Positions 54,999 to 62,923 of a stretch of DNA of 64,000 nt are shown here, piece after piece; within the stretch, counting starts at the first letter, position 1, and each line of letters begins with the position of its first letter. This DNA comes from JAFGXT01 sp963677165 (lineage in GTDB: Bacteria > Verrucomicrobiota > Lentisphaeria > Victivallales > SZUA-371). The notes beneath the pieces are model-generated. The model was not told the origin of the DNA. It ran no database searches and saw only the letters and a list, made by a program, of their open reading frames with translations. The stretch covers positions 5,547,986 through 5,611,985 of the forward strand of contig CAXXSX010000002.1 in assembly GCA_963677165.2 (NCBI GenBank), read 5' to 3'. A program made the position numbers and the translations under genes.

Positions 54999-56571
54999 AA
55001 CCAAAAAAATCAATGAGCATTGCCTAAAATTTTTAAAAAGCTACGGATCGTTTCCTATTGCTTATTCCGCTGTCTACGATGGCCTGATGAAGGCCTTTGA
55101 AACCCCGGAAGGTTTTATATCTTATGTCGACCATGAAAATGAACGCATTGTTCTTGGCGATCCCTTCTGTAAATCGGAAGATCTGCCGGTTATCGTCGAT
55201 AAATTTCTGAAGGAAGCAAAAAAGAAAAAACTATCTCCAATCGTCCTGCAGTGCAGCCGCGATACCGCCCTGGCCTTTGCTAAGCATGGATTTAATGCCA
55301 ATCATATGGGGGTTGAAACGAATATCGACCTGTCCAGATTCAAAACGGAAGGGAAAAAGCTAGCCAGAGTAAGACACTGGATAACCGCCGCGACCAAAGC
55401 CGGTACCATCATTAAAGAACTCCCGACCGACTCACAGGATTCTATTGATTTGATCGGCGCAATCTCTGAAAAATGGCTCAAGGGTAAAGCCAATACCCAG
55501 GAACTGAATCTGTTGACACGCCCACTGGTGCTGGACCATGAACCGGATACCCGGCTGTTCTGCGCTTATCTTAATGACGAAGTCGTTGCCTTCGTCCTTT
55601 TCGAACCAATGTATAAAGACAATAAGATCATTGGTTACATGGCGGACTTTGTACGCAGACTGGACAATGCACCGAAGGGCTGCTTTGATTTGATCTATCA
55701 GGAAGCCGGAAACGTGTTCAAACAGGAAGGAGCAACAATTCTTTCTTTCGGACTTTCCCCTCTGGCAGACATGAAAAACGAGGACAACATTCATAATCCT
55801 TTGATTACCACAATCTTCAACATAAACTACAACTACGGCAACGATATGTACGCGTTTCAGGGACTGGATACCCATAAGAAAGCCTATTACGATGGGGAAA
55901 CCGTTGAGCGCGTCGATAAATATCTGGTAATCGGAGGAGCTTTTCCGATCAACCAGATGCTTTATGTTTTTCAGTTTATCGGAATCGTTCCGGACCAGAA
56001 CTATTTTGCCTCCATCAAATACTTCGCGTCATGCATCGTCAAAGGCTATTTCTCCCAACAGAAAGTATCCAAGCAGGCTGATAAAGAAAAAATCAATAAA
56101 ATCGCTGACGAGGTTGTTAAAGGAGTACCGTCAAATAAAATCGCGGGAGACACAAAATCAAGTGTTTCTTTTGTGGGAAAAATTGCATCTGTCCTAACGA
56201 ACGGCTTCAAATCAATCGCTCCTCAAATTGAAAAACAAACCGTATTCTATGCCGGTAATTTCGATGAAGATACGGAACAGCATTATGTAAAAGTCTCGAA
56301 TATTACAGATGGTGATAAAGATATTCATTTTGTCCATAATATCGTGTTTGTCCCATTCAATAAAGGCTATAATCTGATTATGACCATCGAAGTCGCCCCG
56401 GATATGACAGTAGCTCAGTCCTATAAAATTACTGAAAACCTGAAGAAAAAACTCAGCAAACGTATTCCGGAACTCCATTACATTCGTATTGAAACAAAAC
56501 CTGACGGCGCCTTTTTCAGTACGCTTGAAAATGAAGTCATTGACAACATTGCCGATGAGGACCTTACATGA
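54991..56571 (+). CDS. DUF2156 (MprF C-terminal-like) protein with extra C-terminal domain
   Basis: 526 residues, no membrane segments. Residues 1 to about 320 match the DUF2156 fold, the double-GNAT domain that transfers aminoacyl groups to lipid in MprF (YSAVYDGLMKAF, DPFCKSEDLPVIVDKFL, FNANHMGVETNIDL, FGLSPLADMKNEDN). Residues about 430-520 (HFVHNIVFVPFNKGYN and LIMTIEVAPDMTVAQSYKI) resemble the cytoplasmic dimerisation domain of cation diffusion facilitators; this is by eye. Coupled to the phosphatase gene (8-bp overlap) and followed three bases later by an alpha/beta hydrolase. It may modify membrane lipids in response to the partner-switching module. Confidence 0.75.
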   Translation: MTKTKKINEHCLKFLKSYGSFPIAYSAVYDGLMKAFETPEGFISYVDHENERIVLGDPFCKSEDLPVIVDKFLKEAKKKKLSPIVLQCSRDTALAFAKHGFNANHMGVETNIDLSRFKTEGKKLARVRHWITAATKAGTIIKELPTDSQDSIDLIGAISEKWLKGKANTQELNLLTRPLVLDHEPDTRLFCAYLNDEVVAFVLFEPMYKDNKIIGYMADFVRRLDNAPKGCFDLIYQEAGNVFKQEGATILSFGLSPLADMKNEDNIHNPLITTIFNINYNYGNDMYAFQGLDTHKKAYYDGETVERVDKYLVIGGAFPINQMLYVFQFIGIVPDQNYFASIKYFASCIVKGYFSQQKVSKQADKEKINKIADEVVKGVPSNKIAGDTKSSVSFVGKIASVLTNGFKSIAPQIEKQTVFYAGNFDEDTEQHYVKVSNITDGDKDIHFVHNIVFVPFNKGYNLIMTIEVAPDMTVAQSYKITENLKKKLSKRIPELHYIRIETKPDGAFFSTLENEVIDNIADEDLT

Positions 56572-56574
56572 TCT

Positions 56575-57468
56575 ATGAGTAGTATTCTCTTGCAAACCGC
56601 ATCGACTGATTTTGGAAAAATTGAATATTTTCAGGACGGCGACTCTGGACCACTAATTGCCGGGTTCCATGGGTCGCCAGGTTCCATTGACCAAATCTTG
56701 ACCATTATGGATAAGATGGGGCTGACATCATCTTTATGCCGCCGCATTGTAATTAACCGTGCCGGTTATTGCGGTACGCCTTTGGGAAAATACCAAAGTC
56801 TGGCTTCGCAAGCTGACATGTTCGCAAAACTTCTGGAGCAGTTGAATATTGAAGTAATTGATGTAATCCTGGCTTTCTCCGGAGGAGGAATCATGGCGCT
56901 TGATTTTGCCAGGCGCCACCCGCAGAAAGTCAAAAAACTTTTACTGATCGCACCTGTCACGGACTACCATCCTTCATACAGCAACTCGTTGAAAACGCGA
57001 CTGGCCTTCACTATATTAGGAATGAATACGCTAGTCGCACTCTCTTACGTATTCCCAAATACCGTATTAAAAAATACAATCGCGGTAATGAGTAAATATA
57101 CGTCAAAAATGCTCAGGTACGAATACAAACAAATAAAGGCCTCCCTGGACGACTACGACTTTTTAATGAAAATATTACGCCAGAATTATCCCTTCAAACG
57201 CCTGCACAAAGGATTTACGAATGAAAACATTGAATTCCTTAACGCAGATATCAATAATTATTCGGACTTGAAATTGCCGATTCTCCTTCTTCACGGAGAC
57301 CAGGATGGCGATGTCGACATCAGTTATTCACAAAAGCTTTGTGCTCTTGTTCCCTCCGCTTCATTGATCACAATCAAAAACGCCAAGCATTTATTGATGG
57401 TCGGAGAACGTTATAAAGAAGTTCAGCAGAAGGTTTTCGACTTTTGCGAAATTCCTTCGCCAAAGTAG
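56575..57468 (+). CDS. Alpha/beta hydrolase
   Basis: 297 residues. Nucleophile S102 in LAFSGGGIM, where the first Gly of the usual GxSxG is Ala; oxyanion stretch FHGSPGS; acid Asp in HGDQDGDV and catalytic His in AKHLLMVGE. A helical cap lies between about 130 and 225. It is an esterase, lipase or similar; substrate unknown. It starts three bases after the DUF2156 gene, the fourth gene of the STAS-phosphatase operon, and could reverse or complete a lipid modification. Confidence 0.85.
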   Translation: MSSILLQTASTDFGKIEYFQDGDSGPLIAGFHGSPGSIDQILTIMDKMGLTSSLCRRIVINRAGYCGTPLGKYQSLASQADMFAKLLEQLNIEVIDVILAFSGGGIMALDFARRHPQKVKKLLLIAPVTDYHPSYSNSLKTRLAFTILGMNTLVALSYVFPNTVLKNTIAVMSKYTSKMLRYEYKQIKASLDDYDFLMKILRQNYPFKRLHKGFTNENIEFLNADINNYSDLKLPILLLHGDQDGDVDISYSQKLCALVPSASLITIKNAKHLLMVGERYKEVQQKVFDFCEIPSPK

Positions 57469-57558
57469 AACAAAATATCATTTTTATTTTTGCGTTTTCT
57501 GTTTAATACTGTATTTTATAAACAAAGTTAATAAAATACATTTACCGGGAGAAGATTC

Positions 57559-59091
57559 ATGCCACTTTTTATGGGACTGGACAGCAGCACGCAGGGACTT
57601 AAAGCTGAAATAATTGATACAGAAACCGGACAAATTATTGTTTCCGAAGGCATAAACTACGGCCGTGACTTGCCGGAGTATAATTGCCCGGAAGGAGCCT
57701 TGCCCAATGATGACCCCAAAATAAAACATGCTGATCCATTAATGTGGATCGCGGCTCTTGATCTTCTATTCTCTCGCCTGCAACAAGCGGAAGCTCCACT
57801 GAACAAGGTTGCCGGAATCAGCGGTTCAGGGCAGCAGCATGGTTCGGTATATCTCAACAGCCAGTTCGAACCGGTACTGTCAAGCCTAGACCAAAACAAT
57901 AATCTGGCATCACAGCTTGCCGTAACGTTGTCGCGCAAAACCGCGCCAATCTGGATGGATAGTTCTACCGGCGAGGAATGTCACGAAATCGGCGAACAAT
58001 TCAGCCGGATGCAGTCGGATTCCGGTTCCCCCCCGATCGAACGCTTTACCGGTCCGCAGATTAGAAAATTCTATAAAGAATCGCCGGAAAAGTATGAACA
58101 AACATCCACGATTCACCTTGTCAGTTCGTTCATGGCAAGCGTACTGATCGGCCAAAACGCCCCGATAGACTACGGTGATGCAGCCGGTATGAATTTATTT
58201 AACCTGAAAACGCTGAACTGGGATTCGGAGTTTGCCGAATTCACCGCTTCAGGACTTCTCAATAAGTTACCAGGTGCGGCTCCCTCCAATACCGTAGCCG
58301 GCACCTTGAGCGATTATTTCACTAAATACGGCTTACAAGCCGGAACTCCGGTCGCGGTATGGTCCGGCGACAATCCCAACAGCCTGATCGGAACCGGAGC
58401 GTATGAGCACGGAATCGGGGTAATCAGTCTGGGTACGAGTGACACACTGTTTGCGGCAATGTCGTCACCGGTCACAGACCCGCAAGGCTACGGACATGTG
58501 TTCGGCAACCCGGCCGGTGGTTTCATGTGCCTGATATGCTTTACCAACGGCTCGCTGGCTCGTGAAAGGGTACGCGAAGAATGCGAAGTTGATTACAATT
58601 ATTTTGATACGCAGGCGTGTACTGAAACACCTCCCGGCAACAACGGCAAACTAATGCTGCCGTATTACACCACAGAATGCACGCCGCTGGTCACTCAGGC
58701 GGGCGTCAAATACTCCACGACTGAAGACTATTCCCAGGCAGAAAAGATCAGGGCAGTATTTGAATCACAGGCACTGTCTTTAAAAATTCATTCCGGCTGG
58801 ATCGGCGAAAAATTCATCAAACTACGCATCACCGGCGGCGCATCAAAATCACGGGATTTCTGTCAAATCATCGCGGATGTATTCCAGACTCCGGTTGAAA
58901 AGATATCCGTCACCGACTCAGCCGGACTTGGTGCGGCCATCCGGGCGGCAAACGCTGTTTCGGGACAGTCATTCAAAGAATTGTGCGACAAATTTTCAGC
59001 GGCAGGGGAAACCGTATTGCCGAATTCGTCTAATGCTGAAATCTATGCAAAAGCCGAAATGGCCTATTGCAAACTGGAAGCGCAATCATAA
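57559..59091 (+). CDS. FGGY family carbohydrate kinase (xylulokinase-like)
   Basis: 510 residues. N-terminal MGLDSSTQGLKAEIID is the ATP/phosphate-binding start of the family; ISGSGQQHGSVYL and the catalytic Asp in APIWMDSSTGEE follow. The C-terminal half has LGTSDTLFAA and the signature ITGGASKSRDFCQIIADV. The GQQH stretch points to D-xylulokinase, giving xylulose-5-phosphate for the pentose phosphate pathway, but no xylose isomerase gene is present. GGGAGAAG precedes the ATG. Separated from the hydrolase by 90 bp and from glyA by a riboswitch region. Confidence 0.85.
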   Translation: MPLFMGLDSSTQGLKAEIIDTETGQIIVSEGINYGRDLPEYNCPEGALPNDDPKIKHADPLMWIAALDLLFSRLQQAEAPLNKVAGISGSGQQHGSVYLNSQFEPVLSSLDQNNNLASQLAVTLSRKTAPIWMDSSTGEECHEIGEQFSRMQSDSGSPPIERFTGPQIRKFYKESPEKYEQTSTIHLVSSFMASVLIGQNAPIDYGDAAGMNLFNLKTLNWDSEFAEFTASGLLNKLPGAAPSNTVAGTLSDYFTKYGLQAGTPVAVWSGDNPNSLIGTGAYEHGIGVISLGTSDTLFAAMSSPVTDPQGYGHVFGNPAGGFMCLICFTNGSLARERVREECEVDYNYFDTQACTETPPGNNGKLMLPYYTTECTPLVTQAGVKYSTTEDYSQAEKIRAVFESQALSLKIHSGWIGEKFIKLRITGGASKSRDFCQIIADVFQTPVEKISVTDSAGLGAAIRAANAVSGQSFKELCDKFSAAGETVLPNSSNAEIYAKAEMAYCKLEAQS

Positions 59092-59194
59092 TTTAATAAT
59101 TTTTTACTCACGGTTTGTCATTACAAATTCAACAGTTATATTATAATGAAAACATACGCTATGTGTAAGTTTCTAATTTATGGCGGACTCATAG

Positions 59195-59285
59195 CGTAAA
59201 CACGACTGGCGTTTTTGGCGGAACTGACCGCCGGGAAGTTATTGGATCGATTTGTCGCGCGCCTGGGCACTTCGGCCTTTGAGTT
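59195..59285 (+). ncRNA. ZTP (pfl) riboswitch upstream of glyA
   Basis: The conserved parts of the ZTP riboswitch are readable in order: GACTGGCG (59204-59211), a hairpin GGCGG-AACTGA-CCGCC, the following GGGAAG, and the 3' motif GCGCCTGGGCA (59259-59269). The class senses ZTP/AICAR phosphate, a marker of folate shortage, and glyA is a classic target gene. A short GC hairpin and T-rich run follow (59264-59293) and may be the expression platform. The gene order and motif match make this assignment strong even without a covariance search. Confidence 0.8.
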
Positions 59286-59322
59286 TTAGTTTTAACATTA
59301 ACAACTAAATTTGGAGGTCGTC

Positions 59323-60831
59323 ATGAACGCCCTGCTTAACTATCTGAAAAAAACTCCGGCGGAATCGGTAAACACCGAATTCGCGGCCTATCTCGCAAAC
59401 CTGTCATCGGTAGCTACTGTTGCCCCGGAACTGTCTTCCTCTGTTGTCAAAGAACTGGAAGCACAGCGCAGTCACCTGAAATTAATCGCCAGTGAAAACT
59501 ATTGTTCGCTGCCGACCCAGCTTGCCATGGGCAACCTGCTGACCGATAAATACGCTGAAGGTTTTCCACACCACCGCTTCTATGCCGGCTGTGACAACGT
59601 AGATGACATCGAAGCTTTCGCCTGCGAACAGGCCTGCAAGCTCTTCGGCGCGGAACATGCCTATGTCCAGCCGCACAGCGGAGCCGACGCCAACATGATC
59701 GCCTACTGGGCTATTCTAAATGAAAAAGTACAGAATCCGGCACTGGAAGAGCTCGGCGGCGTAAATCCGTCCAAGATGTCACAGGAAGACTGGAATGAAC
59801 TCCGCCACAAGATCGGCAACCAGAAACTTCTTGGAATGGACTACTATAGTGGCGGACACCTTACGCATGGTTACCGCTTCAACGTTTCCGCCCAGATGTT
59901 CGATGCCTATAACTACGGCGTTGACAAAAAGACCGGCCTGATCGATTACGATGCGCTAGAAGCTCAGGCAAAAGAACTTAAACCGCTGATTCTGCTGGCT
60001 GGCTACAGCGCCTATCCGCGTAAAGTCAACTTCAAACGCATGCGCGAAATTGCCGATTCAGTAGGTGCCGTGCTGATGGTGGATATGGCTCACTTCGCCG
60101 GACTCGTTGCCGGAAAAGTCTTCACCGGCGAATCCGACCCGGTTGCATATGCCGATGTCGTTACCACGACCACCCACAAGACCCTGCGCGGACCTCGAGG
60201 CGGCATTGTTCTTTGTAAGAAAGAATTTGCCGAATCCGTTGACAAAGGATGTCCGCTGGTAATCGGCGGTCCCCTGCCCCACGTAATCGCGGCGAAAGCC
60301 GTAGCGTTCGTAGAGGCCAACAAGCCTGAATTTGCCGAATACGCCGCCAATATTGTCAAAAACTCTTCAGCACTGGCTCAAATGCTGATCGACGAAGGCA
60401 TGACCGTGGCAACCGGCGGGACCGACAATCATTTGATGCTGATCAACGTCACTGGCTACGGCTTAACCGGACGTCAGGCGGAAAGTGCCCTGCGCGACTG
60501 CGGCGTTACCCTCAATCGTAACTCCCTGCCCGCCGATCCGAACGGTCCATGGTACACCAGCGGACTGCGTATCGGCACCCCAGCCGTTACGACTCTTGGA
60601 ATGGGGCTGGATGAAATGAAAGAAATCGCCGCGATTGTCAAACTGGTTCTGGAAAACACCAAACCGGAAATTATCGCGACTGGCGCTAACGCGGGCAAGC
60701 CCAGCAAGGCCAAGTACACCACTTGTCAGGAAGCCGCGAAAGAAGCCAGAGAACGTTGCGAAAAACTTCTCGACGCGTTCCCGGTTTATCCGGAACTCGA
60801 CCTGAATTTCCTTAAGGAACAGTTCTGCTGA
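59323..60831 (+). CDS. glyA: Serine hydroxymethyltransferase, long form
   Basis: Converts serine and tetrahydrofolate to glycine and methylene-THF with PLP. 502 residues, against about 420 for most bacteria; long forms are known in Chlamydia and relatives. The PLP lysine is K286 in TTTTHKTLRGPRGG. Other motifs: SENYCSLPTQLAMGN, GANVQ-like HAYVQPHSGADANM, DMAHFAGLVAGKV. The start at 59323 has GGAGG eight bases upstream; an ATG 12 bases earlier is in frame but less likely. Controlled by the ZTP riboswitch just upstream. No terminator is visible after it; repeats follow. Confidence 0.96.
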   Translation: MNALLNYLKKTPAESVNTEFAAYLANLSSVATVAPELSSSVVKELEAQRSHLKLIASENYCSLPTQLAMGNLLTDKYAEGFPHHRFYAGCDNVDDIEAFACEQACKLFGAEHAYVQPHSGADANMIAYWAILNEKVQNPALEELGGVNPSKMSQEDWNELRHKIGNQKLLGMDYYSGGHLTHGYRFNVSAQMFDAYNYGVDKKTGLIDYDALEAQAKELKPLILLAGYSAYPRKVNFKRMREIADSVGAVLMVDMAHFAGLVAGKVFTGESDPVAYADVVTTTTHKTLRGPRGGIVLCKKEFAESVDKGCPLVIGGPLPHVIAAKAVAFVEANKPEFAEYAANIVKNSSALAQMLIDEGMTVATGGTDNHLMLINVTGYGLTGRQAESALRDCGVTLNRNSLPADPNGPWYTSGLRIGTPAVTTLGMGLDEMKEIAAIVKLVLENTKPEIIATGANAGKPSKAKYTTCQEAAKEARERCEKLLDAFPVYPELDLNFLKEQFC

Positions 60832-60858
60832 GGAAGTGCCCTCTATGCCGGGCAGGCA

Positions 60859-60888
60859 ACCAGCGTTCCATCGCTGGACCTCGTCCGG
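60859..60888. repeat. Hairpin repeat A, copy 2
   Basis: ACCAGCGTTCC, then CGCTGGACC and CGTCCG, matching the copy at 9699-9728 except for the two-base loop change and one flanking base. Confidence 0.7.
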
Positions 60889-60960
60889 CATTACAACGAG
60901 GTCGATGGTCACATCGATAAAAGAGAGAAAATGTTATCGGTTAGACGACCGACACTCCTG

Positions 60961-61085
60961 AGTAGGGGCGATTTTCGATGAAAACGCCCGTCGCACCAGC
61001 GACATTGAAATCCCTTTAAATTTTCAGATTTATTATGCCGCGCTGGTGCACGGTGTGCCGGTTTTATCAAAACAGGCACTACTTT
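60961..61085. repeat. Inverted-repeat element, copy 1 (~125 bp)
   Basis: Left end AGTAGGGGCGATTTTCGATG, right end TTTTATCAAAACAGGCACTA; the two ends are imperfect inverted repeats about 40 bp long, each with CGCACCAGCG or its complement CGCTGGTG. A near-identical copy lies at 62025-62147. No coding capacity. Confidence 0.75.
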
Positions 61086-61092
61086 GAGTTTA

Positions 61093-61154
61093 CCCATGCT
61101 TCCGTAGCGAAGCGAAGTTTGAAAAATTACGGAAGATACAAAGTATCTTCTCGA
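61093..61154. repeat. Hairpin repeat B, copy 2
   Basis: Matches the copy at 9883-9938: CCCATGCTTCCGTAGCG at the start, TTACGGAAGATA in the middle and TCTTCTCGA at the end. The small hairpin AGATAC/GTATCT differs from copy 1 by a compensatory pair. Confidence 0.7.
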
Positions 61155-61174
61155 GGTGCAGGTCTGGCGACCTG

Positions 61175-61912
61175 CTAGGGACGCCAGAGTTCGAGGTTTT
61201 TGCGATCGTAGATGCCGGGGGCCAGCTTGGGAATCAATAATGCCAGACGATACCACCAGGGATAAATCAGGTAGCGGCGACGTTTTATGTACGCCTTGAA
61301 TACCTTTACGGCAAACTTGATTTCAGAACCGCCGCCGGGCGTTTCGGGCGGATTTAAGGAACCGAGAGCGCGAGTGGAAAACCCGGTATTAATACGTCCG
61401 GGCATCACTTTTAAAACGTTTACACCGGACTTTAGCAGTTCTCCGCGCAATGAGTCGCTGTAGAGGTTAAGCGCAGCCTTACAGGCACAATAAGCGCCCA
61501 TACACGGTACGTACATCTTACCGGCAATTGACGCGATGTTGATCACAGTGCCCTGGCGTTCTTTCAGCAGCGGCAAGACTAAATTGGTCAGCTTTACCGG
61601 AACAAAAAAATTCAGTTCGAACATTTTACGCAAATCATCCTCAGGAAAATTCTCCCAGGTCTCGTATCCGCCGATTCCGGCGTTGTTGATCAATACGTCA
61701 AGACGTCCGACTTCCTGGACCAGACGGTTTACCGCCTCGCCCATTTCCTCAGAATTCGTCAGGTCGGCTTTAAACCAGTCGTCGACAAGTCCTTGTTCTG
61801 GCTCATTACGGCAAATTCCAACCACACGGAATCCCTGCAGTTTAAATTCTCTTGCCATGGCGCGTCCAAGTCCGCTGGACACACCCGTTATCATAACAGT
61901 TTTATCTTTCAT
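61175..61912 (-). CDS. Short-chain dehydrogenase/reductase
   Basis: 245 residues from the ATG at 61912 (GAGAGA just upstream; longer in-frame start at 61972 without support). NAD(P)-binding motif TGVSSGLGRAMA, NNAG in LINNAGIGG, catalytic Ser in INIASIAG and YxxxK in YCACKAAL. Classical SDR length. Oxidoreductase on an alcohol, ketone or sugar; substrate unknown. It stands alone between two repeat-rich regions, so context gives no further clue. Confidence 0.9.
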   Translation of the reverse strand: MKDKTVMITGVSSGLGRAMAREFKLQGFRVVGICRNEPEQGLVDDWFKADLTNSEEMGEAVNRLVQEVGRLDVLINNAGIGGYETWENFPEDDLRKMFELNFFVPVKLTNLVLPLLKERQGTVINIASIAGKMYVPCMGAYCACKAALNLYSDSLRGELLKSGVNVLKVMPGRINTGFSTRALGSLNPPETPGGGSEIKFAVKVFKAYIKRRRYLIYPWWYRLALLIPKLAPGIYDRKNLELWRP

Positions 61913-62024
61913 TTCTCTCTCATTCAAGTCGGGTTCCGCCCCGACAGTCGTCTGGCAAGGTGCCAGTGCCAAATAATTACGTTAATTTTGTCGATGCAAT
62001 TATAGCCGAGAGAAAGCCGTTCCA

Positions 62025-62147
62025 AGTAGGGGCGATTTTCGATGAAAACGCCCGTCGCACCAGCGACAGTATGATCGTTTTAAATTTCATATATATACTG
62101 CCGCGCTGGTGCGCGGTGTGCCGGTTTTATCAAAACAGGCACTACTT
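62025..62147. repeat. Inverted-repeat element, copy 2 (~123 bp)
   Basis: Left 44 bases are identical to copy 1 at 60961, and the right ~50 bases are nearly so (CGCGCTGGTG with one change, then TTTTATCAAAACAGGCACTA). The middle differs more. The two copies lie about 1.06 kb apart in the same orientation, flanking the SDR gene. Confidence 0.75.
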
Positions 62148-62304
62148 TGCTCTCGCATTTTTTCTTTCTTAATTCTTAATTTCTTTGGTTGCGGCTTTAC
62201 CGCGCTATGACAGCAAGCTACTCTAAAAAGCACAAAAGCCGCTTGCGCGGCTCAATTCTTACTTAAAATCTATGGGGTATTGGGGAGAATCCCCATTATT
62301 CATT

Positions 62305-62347
62305 CATAATTCTCAATTCTTAATTCTTAATTCTTAATTCTTAATTC
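62305..62347. repeat. Short tandem repeat (AATTCTT, ~5 units)
   Basis: AATTCTT repeated about five times in a row, with degenerate units just before. A slippage-type microsatellite between the SDR gene and the exported-protein operon. Similar AATTCTTAATT strings occur near 34560 and 62165. Confidence 0.7.
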
Positions 62348-62358
62348 GTGAGCGCAGC

Positions 62359-62919
62359 TCACCTTGAGTCAGCGTTCTCAATCTCTTCCTGTTTTTCCAG
62401 ATATTTCCGATACGCCTTATACTCTTTTATCTTCCTATCCTGCTCCGCTTCACGAACTTTTCTTGGAGCTTTTTCAGGACTCTTGATTGTTTTAACTAAC
62501 AGCTTATAGTACTGTTTATACTTTTCCTTCGCAATATCATAACGTTTGGTGTTTTTTATTTTTTGGGCTATATCCATTTCCCGGTTATATCGAAACATTA
62601 TCATAAAAATTTTTATAATTTTCCTGAGCCAAGCTTTTGAAAGGCCAGTATCCAACTGGATATATTTATATTTCAACCAAGGCTTCATTGAACCGGCAAA
62701 ACCAACCAGGGAACCTGGAGATATAAGCCCCCCCTTATCTCCTTTTTCTATATAGCCTTTGTATTTATTTAAAATATTAAGAAAATACCGTGATGAAAGA
62801 TCTATCATACATTCCGGCTGCTTGTATTGCCTCTCCAGCGATGTCTTTATCCACGGATTCTCAGCAGCAAAACTTACAAAAGATAAGAACAAAGAAAGAA
62901 TGAACAATTTAAACTTCAT
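62359..62919 (-). CDS. Small exported protein of unknown function
   Basis: 186 residues. Signal peptide (FKLFILSLFLSFVSFAAE), then a helical, very Lys/Tyr-rich body ending in a charged tail (about 120-186). I recognise no domain. It starts four bases after the upstream partial gene ends, so the two are co-transcribed; both appear exported and may be components of a surface or pilus-like structure. Confidence 0.65.
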   Translation of the reverse strand: MKFKLFILSLFLSFVSFAAENPWIKTSLERQYKQPECMIDLSSRYFLNILNKYKGYIEKGDKGGLISPGSLVGFAGSMKPWLKYKYIQLDTGLSKAWLRKIIKIFMIMFRYNREMDIAQKIKNTKRYDIAKEKYKQYYKLLVKTIKSPEKAPRKVREAEQDRKIKEYKAYRKYLEKQEEIENADSR

Positions 62920-62923
62920 ATAA

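Larger units (their letters stand above)
60832..61174. other. Repeat-rich intergenic region
   Basis: Contains hairpin repeat A (60859-60888), an inverted-repeat element (60961-61085), hairpin repeat B (61093-61154) and a palindrome GCAGGT/ACCTGC at 61158-61175. No gene is seen; the whole stretch is explained by repeats. Confidence 0.65.
61913..62358. other. Repeat-rich intergenic region
   Basis: Contains hairpins GTCGGG-TTCCGC-CCCGAC (61927-61944), the second ~125-bp inverted-repeat element (62025-62147), and a run of AATTCTT units with period 7 near 62305-62347. It probably also holds the SDR promoter. No gene is seen. Confidence 0.55.

Noticed and set aside
62305..62347. Tandem repeat considered as a CRISPR array
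   Set aside because: Period is only 7 bp with no spacers; a simple sequence repeat.
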